Assembly (NCBI GenBank): GCA_001970955.1
Contig: MPUH01001243.1
Coordinates: 1-20,405 of the forward strand
DNA length: 20,405 bases
Direction: 5' to 3'
From: Stentor coeruleus
Taxonomy: Eukaryota > Ciliophora > Heterotrichea > Heterotrichida > Stentoridae
Both the position numbers and the translations under genes were made by a program. Below, in pieces: positions 7,353 to 16,200 of the stretch. The first letter of the stretch is position 1, and every line of letters begins with the position of its first letter. The notes under the pieces were generated by a model, which was not told the DNA's origin, ran no database searches, and worked only from the letters and a program-made list of their open reading frames with translations.

Positions 7353-8249
7353 TCAAAAACTATTATTTTCAAAATAATAAACTCCTTCACTAATACAAAA
7401 GTTTTCTTTTTCCATATCTTGAATTGAGTACAATAAATCATAATGCCCTTTACTCTTAGAAATGATATTGACTGTTGCGTATTCTTTTCCTGTTGGAGTA
7501 AATGGAAAAGTAGAGAATAATACCGTATCATATAAATTGTATTGATTTACAATTATATTAAGCCCTAAAGGACATGCAGATAACTCAACACCTTCAGCTT
7601 CTGCACCTATTCTTAAAATTCTTGAAAGAGTAGAATCAAATTCATTTTCAGTCAAAAAAGGGGCTATTTCATCTCTGTGAGTATTTGTTATAGAATAATA
7701 AGTTATGAGCCTTACACACATAATTAAACTTAAATCAAAATTCTTATCAAGTAGAAGGTTGCTAAGGTTTTTAAATATATTGACTCTAGTATCACTTATG
7801 CTTATTATAGCCTCATAAAATTCATATAGCTTATTAATAACTTGTCTCTTAGCTTTAACAAAATCTTCATGGAAATTGTCTGGAATACTCTGCAAAGTTT
7901 TTATTAAGTCAAAAATCCTATCTATGTTTTGATTATAATGGAATATTTTCAGCAGGTATGAAGATATCACAGATCGATAGTAACAATTCCCATCACCTCT
8001 AACTTTTCTCCACCCAGCATAGGAATTTTTCAAACGATTAATATTCTCTATATATTTAGCATTGAATCTGTACTCTGATTTTAGTGATTTTAAAGGCAGC
8101 CAATTTTGGGAAATTGTATCAGGAATTTCAGATCCTTCAAGTAATTCGCTGATTTTTAATGCATTGTATTCTGATAAGTAAGAATTGGTCTTATTTTGAA
8201 TTTCTAAGAGATTTGCTAGTTGTGAGGTATCATTTTTAGGATGGTACAT
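7353..8249 (-). CDS. OTUB1: Otubain-family (OTU, C65) deubiquitinase
   Basis: The 298-aa frame shows otubain features: RGDGNCYYRSV with D86 and catalytic C89, and near the end KGHYDLLY with catalytic H269. These positions sit close to D88, C91 and H265 of human OTUB1, and the length fits. Otubains cut ubiquitin chains; OTUB1 also binds UBE2D and UBC13 enzymes and blocks ubiquitin transfer without catalysis. Whether this orthologue prefers K48 chains is unknown. It converges on the dead E2 gene with only 74 bp between stops, so transcripts may overlap. The stop is TGA, the only one among intact genes here, with an in-frame TAG three codons later. Confidence 0.9.
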   Translation of the reverse strand: MYHPKNDTSQLANLLEIQNKTNSYLSEYNALKISELLEGSEIPDTISQNWLPLKSLKSEYRFNAKYIENINRLKNSYAGWRKVRGDGNCYYRSVISSYLLKIFHYNQNIDRIFDLIKTLQSIPDNFHEDFVKAKRQVINKLYEFYEAIISISDTRVNIFKNLSNLLLDKNFDLSLIMCVRLITYYSITNTHRDEIAPFLTENEFDSTLSRILRIGAEAEGVELSACPLGLNIIVNQYNLYDTVLFSTFPFTPTGKEYATVNIISKSKGHYDLLYSIQDMEKENFCISEGVYYFENNSF

Positions 8250-9362
8250 ATTATATATAGCAAATGTTATAAGTTGAATTATTTTAAGTATATGGGAATA
8301 TATTGGGAAATATATAAGCTTGATTTAAGAAAGTTTTAGGGTCTTTAGAGTGAAAAGAGTGAATGTACTTAAGCTGTAATGAAAAATATACTTTTATAAG
8401 CATAAGGCCTTCATTTCTCAATTAGATGGATGGAAAGGGAGATTAGAACTTTGTCTATTACCAAACTCTCCAGTGTAAGAAGGATTTGTGATTGGCAACA
8501 AGACCGTAAAAGGGGGAAAAACTATCAAAGTAACAATTTTTTTATTAAAACAAAGCTGAAATACTTGCAATATAGACAAGATTAATTTAAAGCACTATCA
8601 ATAATTTTATCTACCTCTTCTCTATTTATTTGATTGAGATATGCAAATGTCTCTGACAATATAAAAATGACATGCAAGATAATTCAAAAGATATTCATGA
8701 GAAATTTACATAAAGTAAGCAAATGAGAAGCTAACAACATATTATTTTTTTGAATTAACTCTTCCCAGATTCTCAAATTCAAATCCATATTTCATACTTT
8801 TAAACACAAAAAAAAAACATTATAAATATCATGTTAGTTTTCATTATCTTTTAACGAATCTATTTTTTCTTGTTATTAATATATTGTTATAATTTTTACG
8901 CAACTGAATTTTGTCTGTGGCGAGATTTTCTTTGATTAATTTTCTGCTAATTTTTTTTTTTTAAGGGATCTGGGTGTTAAGATTTTTTTATATTTTAGAG
9001 TTTGTTTATAGGTAGATTGGGTTGATAATTTTTTTTTAGGTTTAATGATAGTAAAAGGTATGACTAAAAAATTTTAGGATTTTTAGTGTTGATTTAGATT
9101 TTAAAAATTAGCATTGGAGAAAATATAACTTTTTCTATGGAGAAAAGTGAAAATGCAGTGATAAGCATTTTAGATTTTGAATGATTTTTCTGGAAGCTAA
9201 AGGATAAATATGCTTAAGATAATTTAGTCAGTATAAAATACTTATTGATTTTAATTATAGGTATTTAAAGTTATACAAATCTCTTAACCTTTCACATTTT
9301 TCCTCATAAAATTTCATTATTATACTATCTTTATATATAATTCCTCCTGGTTTAGAAATAAA
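8250..9362. other. 1.1-kb intergenic region with short coding remnants
   Basis: This is the longest gap in the window. 8250-8400 is G-rich, the expected 5' flank of the otubain gene. A + frame of 51 codons (8430-8585, MEREIRTLSITK start, Arg-rich, one Trp) has no recognisable family. A minus-strand remnant lies at 8582-8788. 8950-9190 is strongly G-rich and C-poor on the + strand, as upstream of minus-strand genes here. 9280-9362 is C-rich, as upstream of plus-strand genes. No tRNA, rRNA or mobile element is recognised. Confidence 0.45.
8582..8788 (-). pseudogene. Short coding remnant with one in-frame TGA
   Basis: From an ATG at 8788, 69 codons read MDLNLRIWEELIQKNNMLL onward to SALN and TAA (8582-8584), interrupted only by TGA at 8684-8686. 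The product looks like Leu-rich helices ending in an acidic helix (NREEVDKIIDSALN). I recognise no family. The upstream sequence on the coding strand is C-rich and G-poor, as before real genes here. It could be a small pseudogene, a chance frame, or a gene using TGA as a sense codon. The absence of TGA within intact genes makes the last unlikely. Confidence 0.35.
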
Positions 9363-9545
9363 ATGGAAAATCAAGGCGACATTCAAAGCTCCATAAATAA
9401 AATCATCTCTGCAAACAACAGCCGCGAGCTTGGAAGAGATTTAATTTCCCAGCTTAAAGACTGGAAAAATGATATTGATGACAGGGAAAAAACTAAGAAA
9501 ATTACAAACGAAAAGATTTTATTTCTTGATGATAGGAATAAATAA
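9363..9545 (+). CDS. Small uncharacterised protein (60 aa)
   Basis: The frame starts MENQGDIQSSINKII and ends DDRNK, then TAA. The sequence is charged (many Asp, Lys, Arg), probably helical, with one Trp and no Cys or membrane segment. The roughly 90 bases before the ATG are C-rich and G-poor with a TATATATAA stretch, matching the leaders of clear genes here. That and the balanced composition are the reasons to call it. No family is recognised. Confidence 0.5.
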   Translation: MENQGDIQSSINKIISANNSRELGRDLISQLKDWKNDIDDREKTKKITNEKILFLDDRNK

Positions 9546-9973
9546 GCATATTGACTTTTTAAGAATCAATATCAAAAACAATTATTTATTTGCATACTAA
9601 TTTTCAAAGCTTCTTATTATACTATTANTTATTTATTTGCATACTAATTTTCAAAGCTTCTTATTATACTATTATAAAGTTTTAGTTTGATTTATGCTTT
9701 TTTTAGCTTAATACTTTATAAAAAGCTAATTTTATTACATAAACCATATTATCATTCCCAGGCCGCACTGTACCTTAAAACTTTCCCTACCTCTCCTCAT
9801 TATCCCTATTTTAAAATCACAAAATCAAACATCTATTTATACTTAACAATCTAAACTCAAATCAAAAAACCTTACCCATCATCCAATCTCCTCTATAAAA
9901 ATCCTTAATTCTCATCTTCCCTCCTATTCTAAGCATATTTTACATAAAATTACCCTAGTAATGAAATATTAAC
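9546..9973. other. Intergenic region with a contig join and a C-rich promoter flank
   Basis: 9582-9627 and 9629-9674 are identical 46-bp copies around N at 9628, an unmerged assembly overlap, so the true gap is 47 bp shorter. From about 9750 to 9973 the + strand is very C-rich and G-poor, the pattern found directly before plus-strand genes, and it includes CTATAAAAATCC near 9892. No other gene is seen. Confidence 0.6.
9582..9674. repeat. 46-bp duplicate flanking a single N (contig join)
   Basis: Two identical copies (9582-9627, 9629-9674) flank N at 9628. This is the same assembly signature as at 7161, 12699 and 12903. Confidence 0.95.
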
Positions 9974-10453
9974 ATGGCCTCACCAAGCAAATTACTCTTT
10001 CTCGTAAACAAAATCCCTCTTAACCCCGAAGATTCTCCAACCGAAACTCACAAGTCTTTAATGCGTAAATACTTTTCTCCAATGAGATTTAGAAAAACAA
10101 CAATCCGCCCTAAACGTCTTCCAAAACTTACAACAACATTAAAAGTTATATCAGACTATCCTTCATTAACTGAATTGTTTATTAAATACTCAGCTACATC
10201 AGAACAAGATAAAATACAAGCTATACTTCGTAGTACAAAAAATAAACTTGTTGTAGCTCAGAATAATAATATAGCTTATATAAGAAGTTCTACTAAAAGG
10301 AAAAAAGAAGATTATTTTAAAATTAGGACTAATCAGAATACACCTTTACCTTCTTTACAAGGAAGTAATGGGATTATGAATACATCACCTTTAAGTCAAA
10401 GAAGCAATACACCTATGCCTAAGATGGTAGATGCTACATTTAATACGGATTAA
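9974..10453 (+). CDS. Uncharacterised basic protein (159 aa)
   Basis: The complete frame runs from MASPSKLLFLVNKIPLN to NTD with tandem TAA TAA stops. It is Lys/Arg-rich with Ser/Thr/Pro/Asn-rich termini. The middle (about 45-100) looks helical (YPSLTELFIKYSATSEQDKIQAIL). The tail (about 120-159) appears disordered with SP and TP sites that could be phosphorylated. No Cys, Trp or membrane segment is present. The strongly C-rich 5' flank and G-rich 3' flank, with AATTTTTTATAAG soon after the stop, match other genes here. No family is recognised. Confidence 0.7.
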   Translation: MASPSKLLFLVNKIPLNPEDSPTETHKSLMRKYFSPMRFRKTTIRPKRLPKLTTTLKVISDYPSLTELFIKYSATSEQDKIQAILRSTKNKLVVAQNNNIAYIRSSTKRKKEDYFKIRTNQNTPLPSLQGSNGIMNTSPLSQRSNTPMPKMVDATFNTD

Positions 10454-10755
10454 TAATAAGAATTTTTTATAAGGAAAGAGATGGGAAATAGTTTTATTTG
10501 ATTTAAATTTATGATTGTGATTATGATTTTTTTAGATGATTTTTGTTAGAGGATGTATGATTTTAAGCTTAAAAAATGTGAGAGTAAATGATGCTGATGA
10601 TGAGGGTGGTATAGAATTAGTTATATTGAAATTTTTTATATCACTTTAAATTTCAAATTATTTTATTTTTTAGCTGATAATCTTAACGGATTATCAATAA
10701 TATTATTAAATCTTTGTCCTTTCATATACTGCAAATTCCTTTTTTCCCAATGAAA
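10454..10755. other. Intergenic region between the basic-protein gene and a minus-strand pseudogene
   Basis: The left part is the G-rich, C-poor 3' flank of the 159-aa gene. TGATAATC (10675-10682) and GATTATCA (10689-10696) are 8-bp inverted arms around TTAACG. This could be a chance palindrome or a 3' hairpin of the neighbouring minus-strand remnant. No gene is seen. Confidence 0.45.
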
Positions 10756-11163
10756 TTATCGCTTATTTTTTAATTTGGCAAGCACAGCTACAGTAGTATC
10801 TTCAGACAATAATTCATACTCCAAACAGTATTTCTGGGTCATAAAACTTTCAGGGTTTTGTTCATATAAAGTTTCATAAAAAACTCATGTTGGATCATCA
10901 AGTGAAGACTCATAGTGTTTTTGTCCAGGCTTTTTCAGTATTTCCTGAGCTAAATCCTCATCACCAGCAGGATCTTTCTTATTTTTTTTCAGCTTTTGAT
11001 CATCTTTTTGTTTTCAACAGGCTCAACATTTCATTTTCCCTATTATTTCTTTTTTTCTCTTTTATATCTTTTTCTCTTTTTTCAGAGTACTTTCAATTGA
11101 CTTATCACTTTTTTTTCTCTTTGCCAGCGACCTTGTAAAAATTTTTCTTGATACCTTTACCAT
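10756..11163 (-). pseudogene. Frame-intact pseudogene with four in-frame stops
   Basis: From an ATG at 11163 (MVKVSRKIFTRSLAKRKKS), one frame runs 136 codons to TAA at 10756-10758. It is interrupted by TAA at 11062-11064 and by TGA at 11023-11025, 11014-11016 and 10885-10887. The first half is Lys/Glu-rich. The second half reads like real protein: DPAGDEDLAQEILKKPGQ, HYESSLDDPT, a TGA, then VFYETLYEQNPESF and KYCLEYELL. The lack of frameshifts despite four nonsense codons suggests recent decay or a non-standard product. I cannot name the family. It lies 46 bp downstream of the PH-like gene in the same direction. A 252-nt plus-strand frame over it (10887-11138) is a shadow. Confidence 0.6.
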
Positions 11164-11209
11164 ATTTACAAAAAAAAAAAATTATGATATTTAATCAATG
11201 CATTTATTA

Positions 11210-12373
11210 TTAAAAATCGTATTCTTTTCTAGAAGCATACATTTCAGCATGTCTTATAGCTGTTCCATGACGCATTAAATCTAAAGCAGGTTCTTCTTTT
11301 CTTTTTTTTTGGAACAAAGTTTTAAATCCAGGTACAAGATATCCTTGAATTTTGCTTCTTGGAGATATGAATTCAAACTTATCTTTTTTTTGAACCTCTT
11401 CACCATCTTTGATGAGTTTTTCTATATACTCAACACGATGGTTATTTAATATACTTACACGCATAGCTTCTCTACCAAAAGAATCTAGTTTTAATCCTCT
11501 AATATGAGGAATGACTAATCGGGTTATAAAACGATAAATTTTCCCTTCAGAAGAAAATCTTTTCATTATTATTGTTATAATTGGCATTGTATAAGCAAGT
11601 CTTTTTGTTTCTCTAAGTGTTTTACATATTGCTAATAAAAACAATTCTACTATACTCATAAACTTATCAGCAGCATCATATCTAAGTTTATGCATAACTA
11701 TTTTCCTAACAATTTGACCTGCTTATTCCTTACCTTTTGTATAAGGAATACATGTTGGTTTAGTAGAATTCATTGTAATAAACCAACTTGATGCTATACA
11801 TATATCATCCCTTGCTGTATCTGATACTGTAGCAAAATCATAAGTACGAAATTCTGCAACAAATGATATGCAATTATGAGTTTCATGAATAAAACCAATT
11901 TTTTTGTCTATATATGATTTGAAATTTATATAAGTACTTGTCACACCACCAAGAACAATACCAAAAATATGCCTAAAAGGCAATCTAGAAATTTTAGACT
12001 TGCTTTTACGTATAAGTAAGCCTTGTGAATCTAAAGATATATGCACATGTTTACGAATAGGCTTGAAATATGAGTATTTAAAAACTCCATAGCCTTTTAT
12101 TAATCTTTCAATACAAGATTCCAAATCAAATTTCAGAGAACCACAATCACTGTGACCTAGACGAAAATGCTCCTGTTCAAACTTGTTAATTAGAATATCG
12201 TAAGATTTTCTTAGAAGGAAAATGTCTTTGTAGTTTAGGTTTAGATCATTGATTTTTTTTTGGTTTATGTCATCAGTCTCTTGGTCTAAGGAAGTTTCTA
12301 GACGGTTTAGGTCAGGACATTTGAAAGTTACTTTTGGACTTGTCGTTTTTGAGTGAGAAAAAACATTTCGCAT
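11210..12373 (-). CDS. Uncharacterised protein, possibly PH-like, with one 15-nt intron
   Basis: Exon 1 (12373-11734) and exon 2 (11718-11210) total 1149 nt, exactly 382 codons plus TAA, once the 15-nt intron at 11719-11733 is removed. Unspliced, exon 1 would stop one codon beyond the splice region. The N-terminal 100 residues are charged and helical. Residues about 105-205 (VHISLDSQGLLIRKSK to CIASSWFITM) alternate strands and end in a helix with a Trp, which resembles a pleckstrin-homology fold. This is a weak guess from pattern alone. The C-terminal half is basic and helical (RETKRLAYTMPIITIIMKRF), with no signal peptide or clear membrane segment. It is divergent from the Ca2+-ATPase gene. 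Confidence 0.8.
11719..11733 (-). other. 15-nt spliceosomal intron
   Basis: On the minus strand this is GTAAGGAATAAGCAG: GT start, CAG end, with an A pair near the 3' end. It contains an in-frame TAA. Removing it joins ...TYTKG-type coding to QIVRKIVMHKLRY and leaves a total length divisible by three. Heterotrich ciliates are known for 15-16 nt introns, so this is the strongest clue to the organism. Confidence 0.85.
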
Positions 12374-12632
12374 ATTAATTTTAGATAATTTTTATTATAT
12401 TTACTAATAAATTGTTTAGTAATTTTAAGTTTGTTTAAGTGGGATTTGTAAGAATTTTTTTTTTTTACAATGGCAATGCTTTTGAAAGGTATGACAGGAT
12501 AAAATTATGGGATTGATATAAAGAGTTGAATATAAACAATTTTTGCTATAAGATAATAGTAATATTGGTAAATTAATGGCTATGTATATTAAAAGTCAAA
12601 ATATAATAGATTATATGACTATATTCTTAGTA

Positions 12633-12765
12633 TCTTTTGAAGAAAAAAACCTATAAATCTTTAATTCCTATGATTTAATATTTTGATATCATGTAAATNT
12701 CTTTTGAAGAAAAAAACCTATAAATCTTTAATTCCTATGATTTAATATTTTGATATCATGTAAAT
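12633..12765. repeat. 66-bp duplicate flanking a single N (contig join)
   Basis: 12633-12698 and 12700-12765 are identical, separated by N at 12699. This is an unmerged assembly overlap. Confidence 0.95.
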
Positions 12766-13040
12766 TTTATATTTAAATAATATTCTGTAATACTTGAAAA
12801 CCAAAGTCTTATATACAATATACAAAGAACCTGGTATAACTTCAATAGTTTTCTCATGTAATATCATGCTTAAAATATTAATCTTATAAACTTCCTAATT
12901 ACNTTTTATATTTAAATAATATTCTGTAATACTTGAAAACCAAAGTCTTATATACAATATACAAAGAGCCTGGTATAACTTCAATAGTTTTCTCATGTAA
13001 TATCATGCTTAAAATATTAATCTTATAAACTTCCTAATTA
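12765..13040. repeat. 137-bp near-identical duplicate flanking a single N (contig join)
   Basis: 12765-12901 and 12904-13040 match except A at 12829 against G at 12968; a C at 12902 and N at 12903 lie between them. The single mismatch may be allelic or a sequencing error at a contig end, which could explain why the overlap was not merged. Confidence 0.93.
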
Positions 13041-13187
13041 TATATCATCTAAGCTTAATCATCCCGTTTCATGATTAATCATTATTTATCGTCAATATTC
13101 ATTAACAATAACACACCTCTATCGATATCATAACGAAAAACGCTAATAAAATTTTCCTACCAAAATCTCTAAACCTTTAATATCCTA

Positions 13188-13201
13188 TATAAAATCTCCA
13201 T
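13188..13201 (+). promoter_or_regulatory. Candidate TATA-like core promoter element of the Ca2+ pump gene
   Basis: TATAAAATCTCCAT lies 56 bp upstream of the ATG in a C-rich leader. The 13-mer ATAAAATCTCCAT also occurs at 2041-2053 before the UBR7-like gene, and the full 14-mer recurs at 16678-16691. Recurrence supports a functional site; the copy at 16678 lies in a 3' flank, which weakens the promoter reading. Confidence 0.35.
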
Positions 13202-13256
13202 TAAAATCCCTTCATTCATTGTTTATCAAATTTCAATTCTAAAGACCAGATAAAAA

Positions 13257-16200
13257 ATGAAAGTTGAGCCTTCAGGTGAGTCAACTGATCCTTTAGTAAC
13301 CCCATTCAATACAAGCCTTTCTGACTTACTCAATATAGTCGAAGCTTATCGTCAACGTAAACTAGCTGAAGATATCGACCTAATTGAAAACGAAGGAGGT
13401 GTCCAATCATATGAAGACAAACTTAAAAGTTCTTTTAAATATGGTCTTTCTAACACAGATGATCATAGTGACCGAATTCGAATTTTTGGTAGTAACAAGC
13501 CAAGTAAAGATCGCACCAAAACATATTTGCAAATATGCTGGGAAGTCCTTGAAGACCCAATTCTTCGTATACTTATAATCTCAGGACTTATAAGTTTAAT
13601 AATTGGAGCAACTTTAGATGAACACCCAGCATATGGTTGGATTGAAGGTTTTGCTATAATAATTGCTGTCTGTGTTGTCGTAAATGTCACTGCTGTTAAC
13701 GATATGCAAAAACAGAAAAAATTCAAAGAACTTAAAAAACGTAATAGAACAGGACGTGTAGTTACAATACTTAGAGATGGAATATGGACATCAATGCACC
13801 CAAAACATTTATTAGTAGGGGATATAATAAAAGTTGAAAACGGTATAACAATACCAGCAGATGGGATTTTGATAAGTTCATCACAAATTGAAGTTGTTGA
13901 AGCAGCAATGACAGGAGAAAATGATAATATTAAGAAAATTGCTTATGATGAAGCTGTGAAAATAAAAGATGAGTATTATTTAGCTAATCCTGATATTATT
14001 GAAATGATAAGAAAGACTGAAGAAGATAGACATCATGATATACCAAGTCCTGTTTTACTTAGTGGGACTAATTTAGCAGAAGGTGTTGGGATTATGGTTG
14101 TAGTCGCTGTAGGTAAAAATTCAGCTGAAGGGAGGATTTTTGATTTGGCTGAGAGATCTGATGAGTTGACTCCATTACAAATAAAATTAACTAGGGTTGC
14201 GGGAGGGGTTGGGAAACTTGGTTTGGTTTGTGCGATAGTTACAGTTTTGACATTGTATTTAAGATTTATTATAGAAATAACAACTGGGCAAATTAGTTGG
14301 AATAATTCGGAACATCCACTTTTATTGGTTAAGTTTTTGATTATTGGAATTACGGTTTTAGTTGTAGCAATTCCTGAAGGTCTTCCTTTAGCTGTGACTA
14401 TATCTTTAGCTTATTCTATTAAAAAAATGCAAAGTGAAAACAATTTAGTTAGGAAAATGCAGGCTTGTGAGACTATGGGTGGGGCTGATATGATATGTTC
14501 TGATAAAACTGGGACTTTAACTCAAAATCTTATGACTGTATCAGAGCTTTGGGCTGGAAATACATCTTTTAATATAGAAAAAGAACCCCCGAGTCAAGGA
14601 GTTTTTCAAGCTGAATTCTTGCATTTACTAAAAGAGTCGATTTTTATGAACTCATCTGCGTATATTGACCCAATTAAAGGTAGCCAAGGTAGTAAAACTG
14701 AAATTGCTATGATTTTACTTATGAAAGGATTAGGACATTCTGATTGTATTGAAACCCGTAAAGCTTATTTTGACCGTTTCCATAGAATTTTCCCATTTTC
14801 AAGCAAGAGGAAAAAATCAAGCATAGTCCTCACAACTGAAGAACCCAAACTACGAGTTCATGTCAAAGGTGCATCTGAAGTTGTAGCATCATCTTGTACA
14901 AAATATCTAAGTCTTGATGGTCAGGCGCATATAATAAATGAAGAAGTGTCAAAAACTATACAAAACACAATAAATAAAATGACAGACAATGCTTTAAGGG
15001 TTATTGCTTTAACATATAAAAACTTAAACTCACAAGAAAATATTGAAGATCTTGATTCAAATGGTTTTCCTGAAATAGAAAAATCAGAATTAACACTTAT
15101 TGGGCTTATTGGCATAAGGGATCCAATAAGACCAGAAGTCCCTGGGGCTGTAAAAGAATGTCAACGTGCAGGTATAACAGTAAGAATGGTTACAGGGGAT
15201 AATAAAGCAACAGCTCGAGCTATAGCTCGAGAATGTAACATAATAAGCTACGATTGGCAAACTGTAATGGAAGGTAAAGATTTTTCAATAAAAACAGGAG
15301 GAACAGTATGTAAAGAATGTAAGACAAAAATATGCCAATGTCCTCGTAATGCTAAAGAAGCTAAAAATACAGGTAAAACCATAAGAGAAGATGTTGTAGC
15401 AAATATTGAATCATTTAAAGATATTGTAAAAAATTTAGCAGTCTTAGCTAGATCTCAACCAGATGATAAATATACTTTAGTTACAGGGTTAAAAGAACTT
15501 GGTCATATAGTCGCTGTGACTGGTGATGGGACAAATGATGCTCCAGCATTAAGTAAAGCTGATATAGGTTTTGCAATGGGTATCACAGGTACTGAAATGG
15601 CTAAAGAATCAGCTGGAATCATATTATTAGATGACAATTTTAAATCAATAGTTAGAGCTGTTATATGGGGAAGGAATATATATGATAATATCAGAGCTTT
15701 TTTACAGTTTCAAATAACAGTTAATATTGTTGCTGTTATCTGTGCTATGGTTGGAGCTATAACAATCCAACAATCTCCTTTAACATCAGTGCAATTATTA
15801 TGGGTTAATCTTATTATGGACAGTTTTGCATCACTTGCCCTTGCTACTGATCCTCCTACAGATGACCATTTAAACCGTCCACCATATAAAAAAACTGAAT
15901 TTATTATAGAAATGCGTATGTGGAAACATATTTTAGGACAAAGTACTGTACAAATTATTCTTATGTTTTTAATGATGTATGCTGGAGAATGGTTTTTACC
16001 TGAATTTGGTACTGGGAAAAGTGTTATTTATAATGAAGATACTAATTATGTGGTTTCTGGAAGAAATTATAATCCTGATGGTTCGGAGGATTATAAAAAG
16101 AAATTTGATGAACCTGATATTGGACCGAGTCGTCAATTTACTTATATTTTTAATGTGTTTGTGTTGTTACAGTTGACAAATGAAATTAATGCTAGGAAGA

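Larger units (their letters stand above)
12374..13256. other. Divergent intergenic region inflated by two contig joins
   Basis: The region lies between the starts of the PH-like gene and the Ca2+ pump. The first 100 bases are G-rich and C-poor (5' flank of the minus-strand gene). The last 200 are C-rich (5' flank of the pump). Two duplicated overlaps (12633-12765 and 12765-13040) add about 205 bp, so the true distance is near 680 bp. TATAAAATCTCCAT lies at 13188-13201, 56 bp before the pump ATG. No gene is seen. Confidence 0.6.

Noticed and set aside
10887-11138. Plus-strand 83-aa frame rich in Phe, Ser and Leu
   Set aside because: It is the complement of a Lys/Glu-rich minus-strand frame that reads like protein; its polypyrimidine composition explains the openness.
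10756-11163. TGA = Trp (Blepharisma-type) or all-stops-ambiguous (Condylostoma-type) code
   Set aside because: All intact conserved genes (Ca2+ pump, cytochrome c1, E2s, kinase) read through without any TGA, TAA or TAG, and their Trp codons are all TGG. The nonsense frames are better read as decayed.
12633-13040. Adjacent tandem repeats as a satellite or minisatellite
   Set aside because: Each copy pair is centred on a single N, which marks assembly overlaps rather than genomic repeats.
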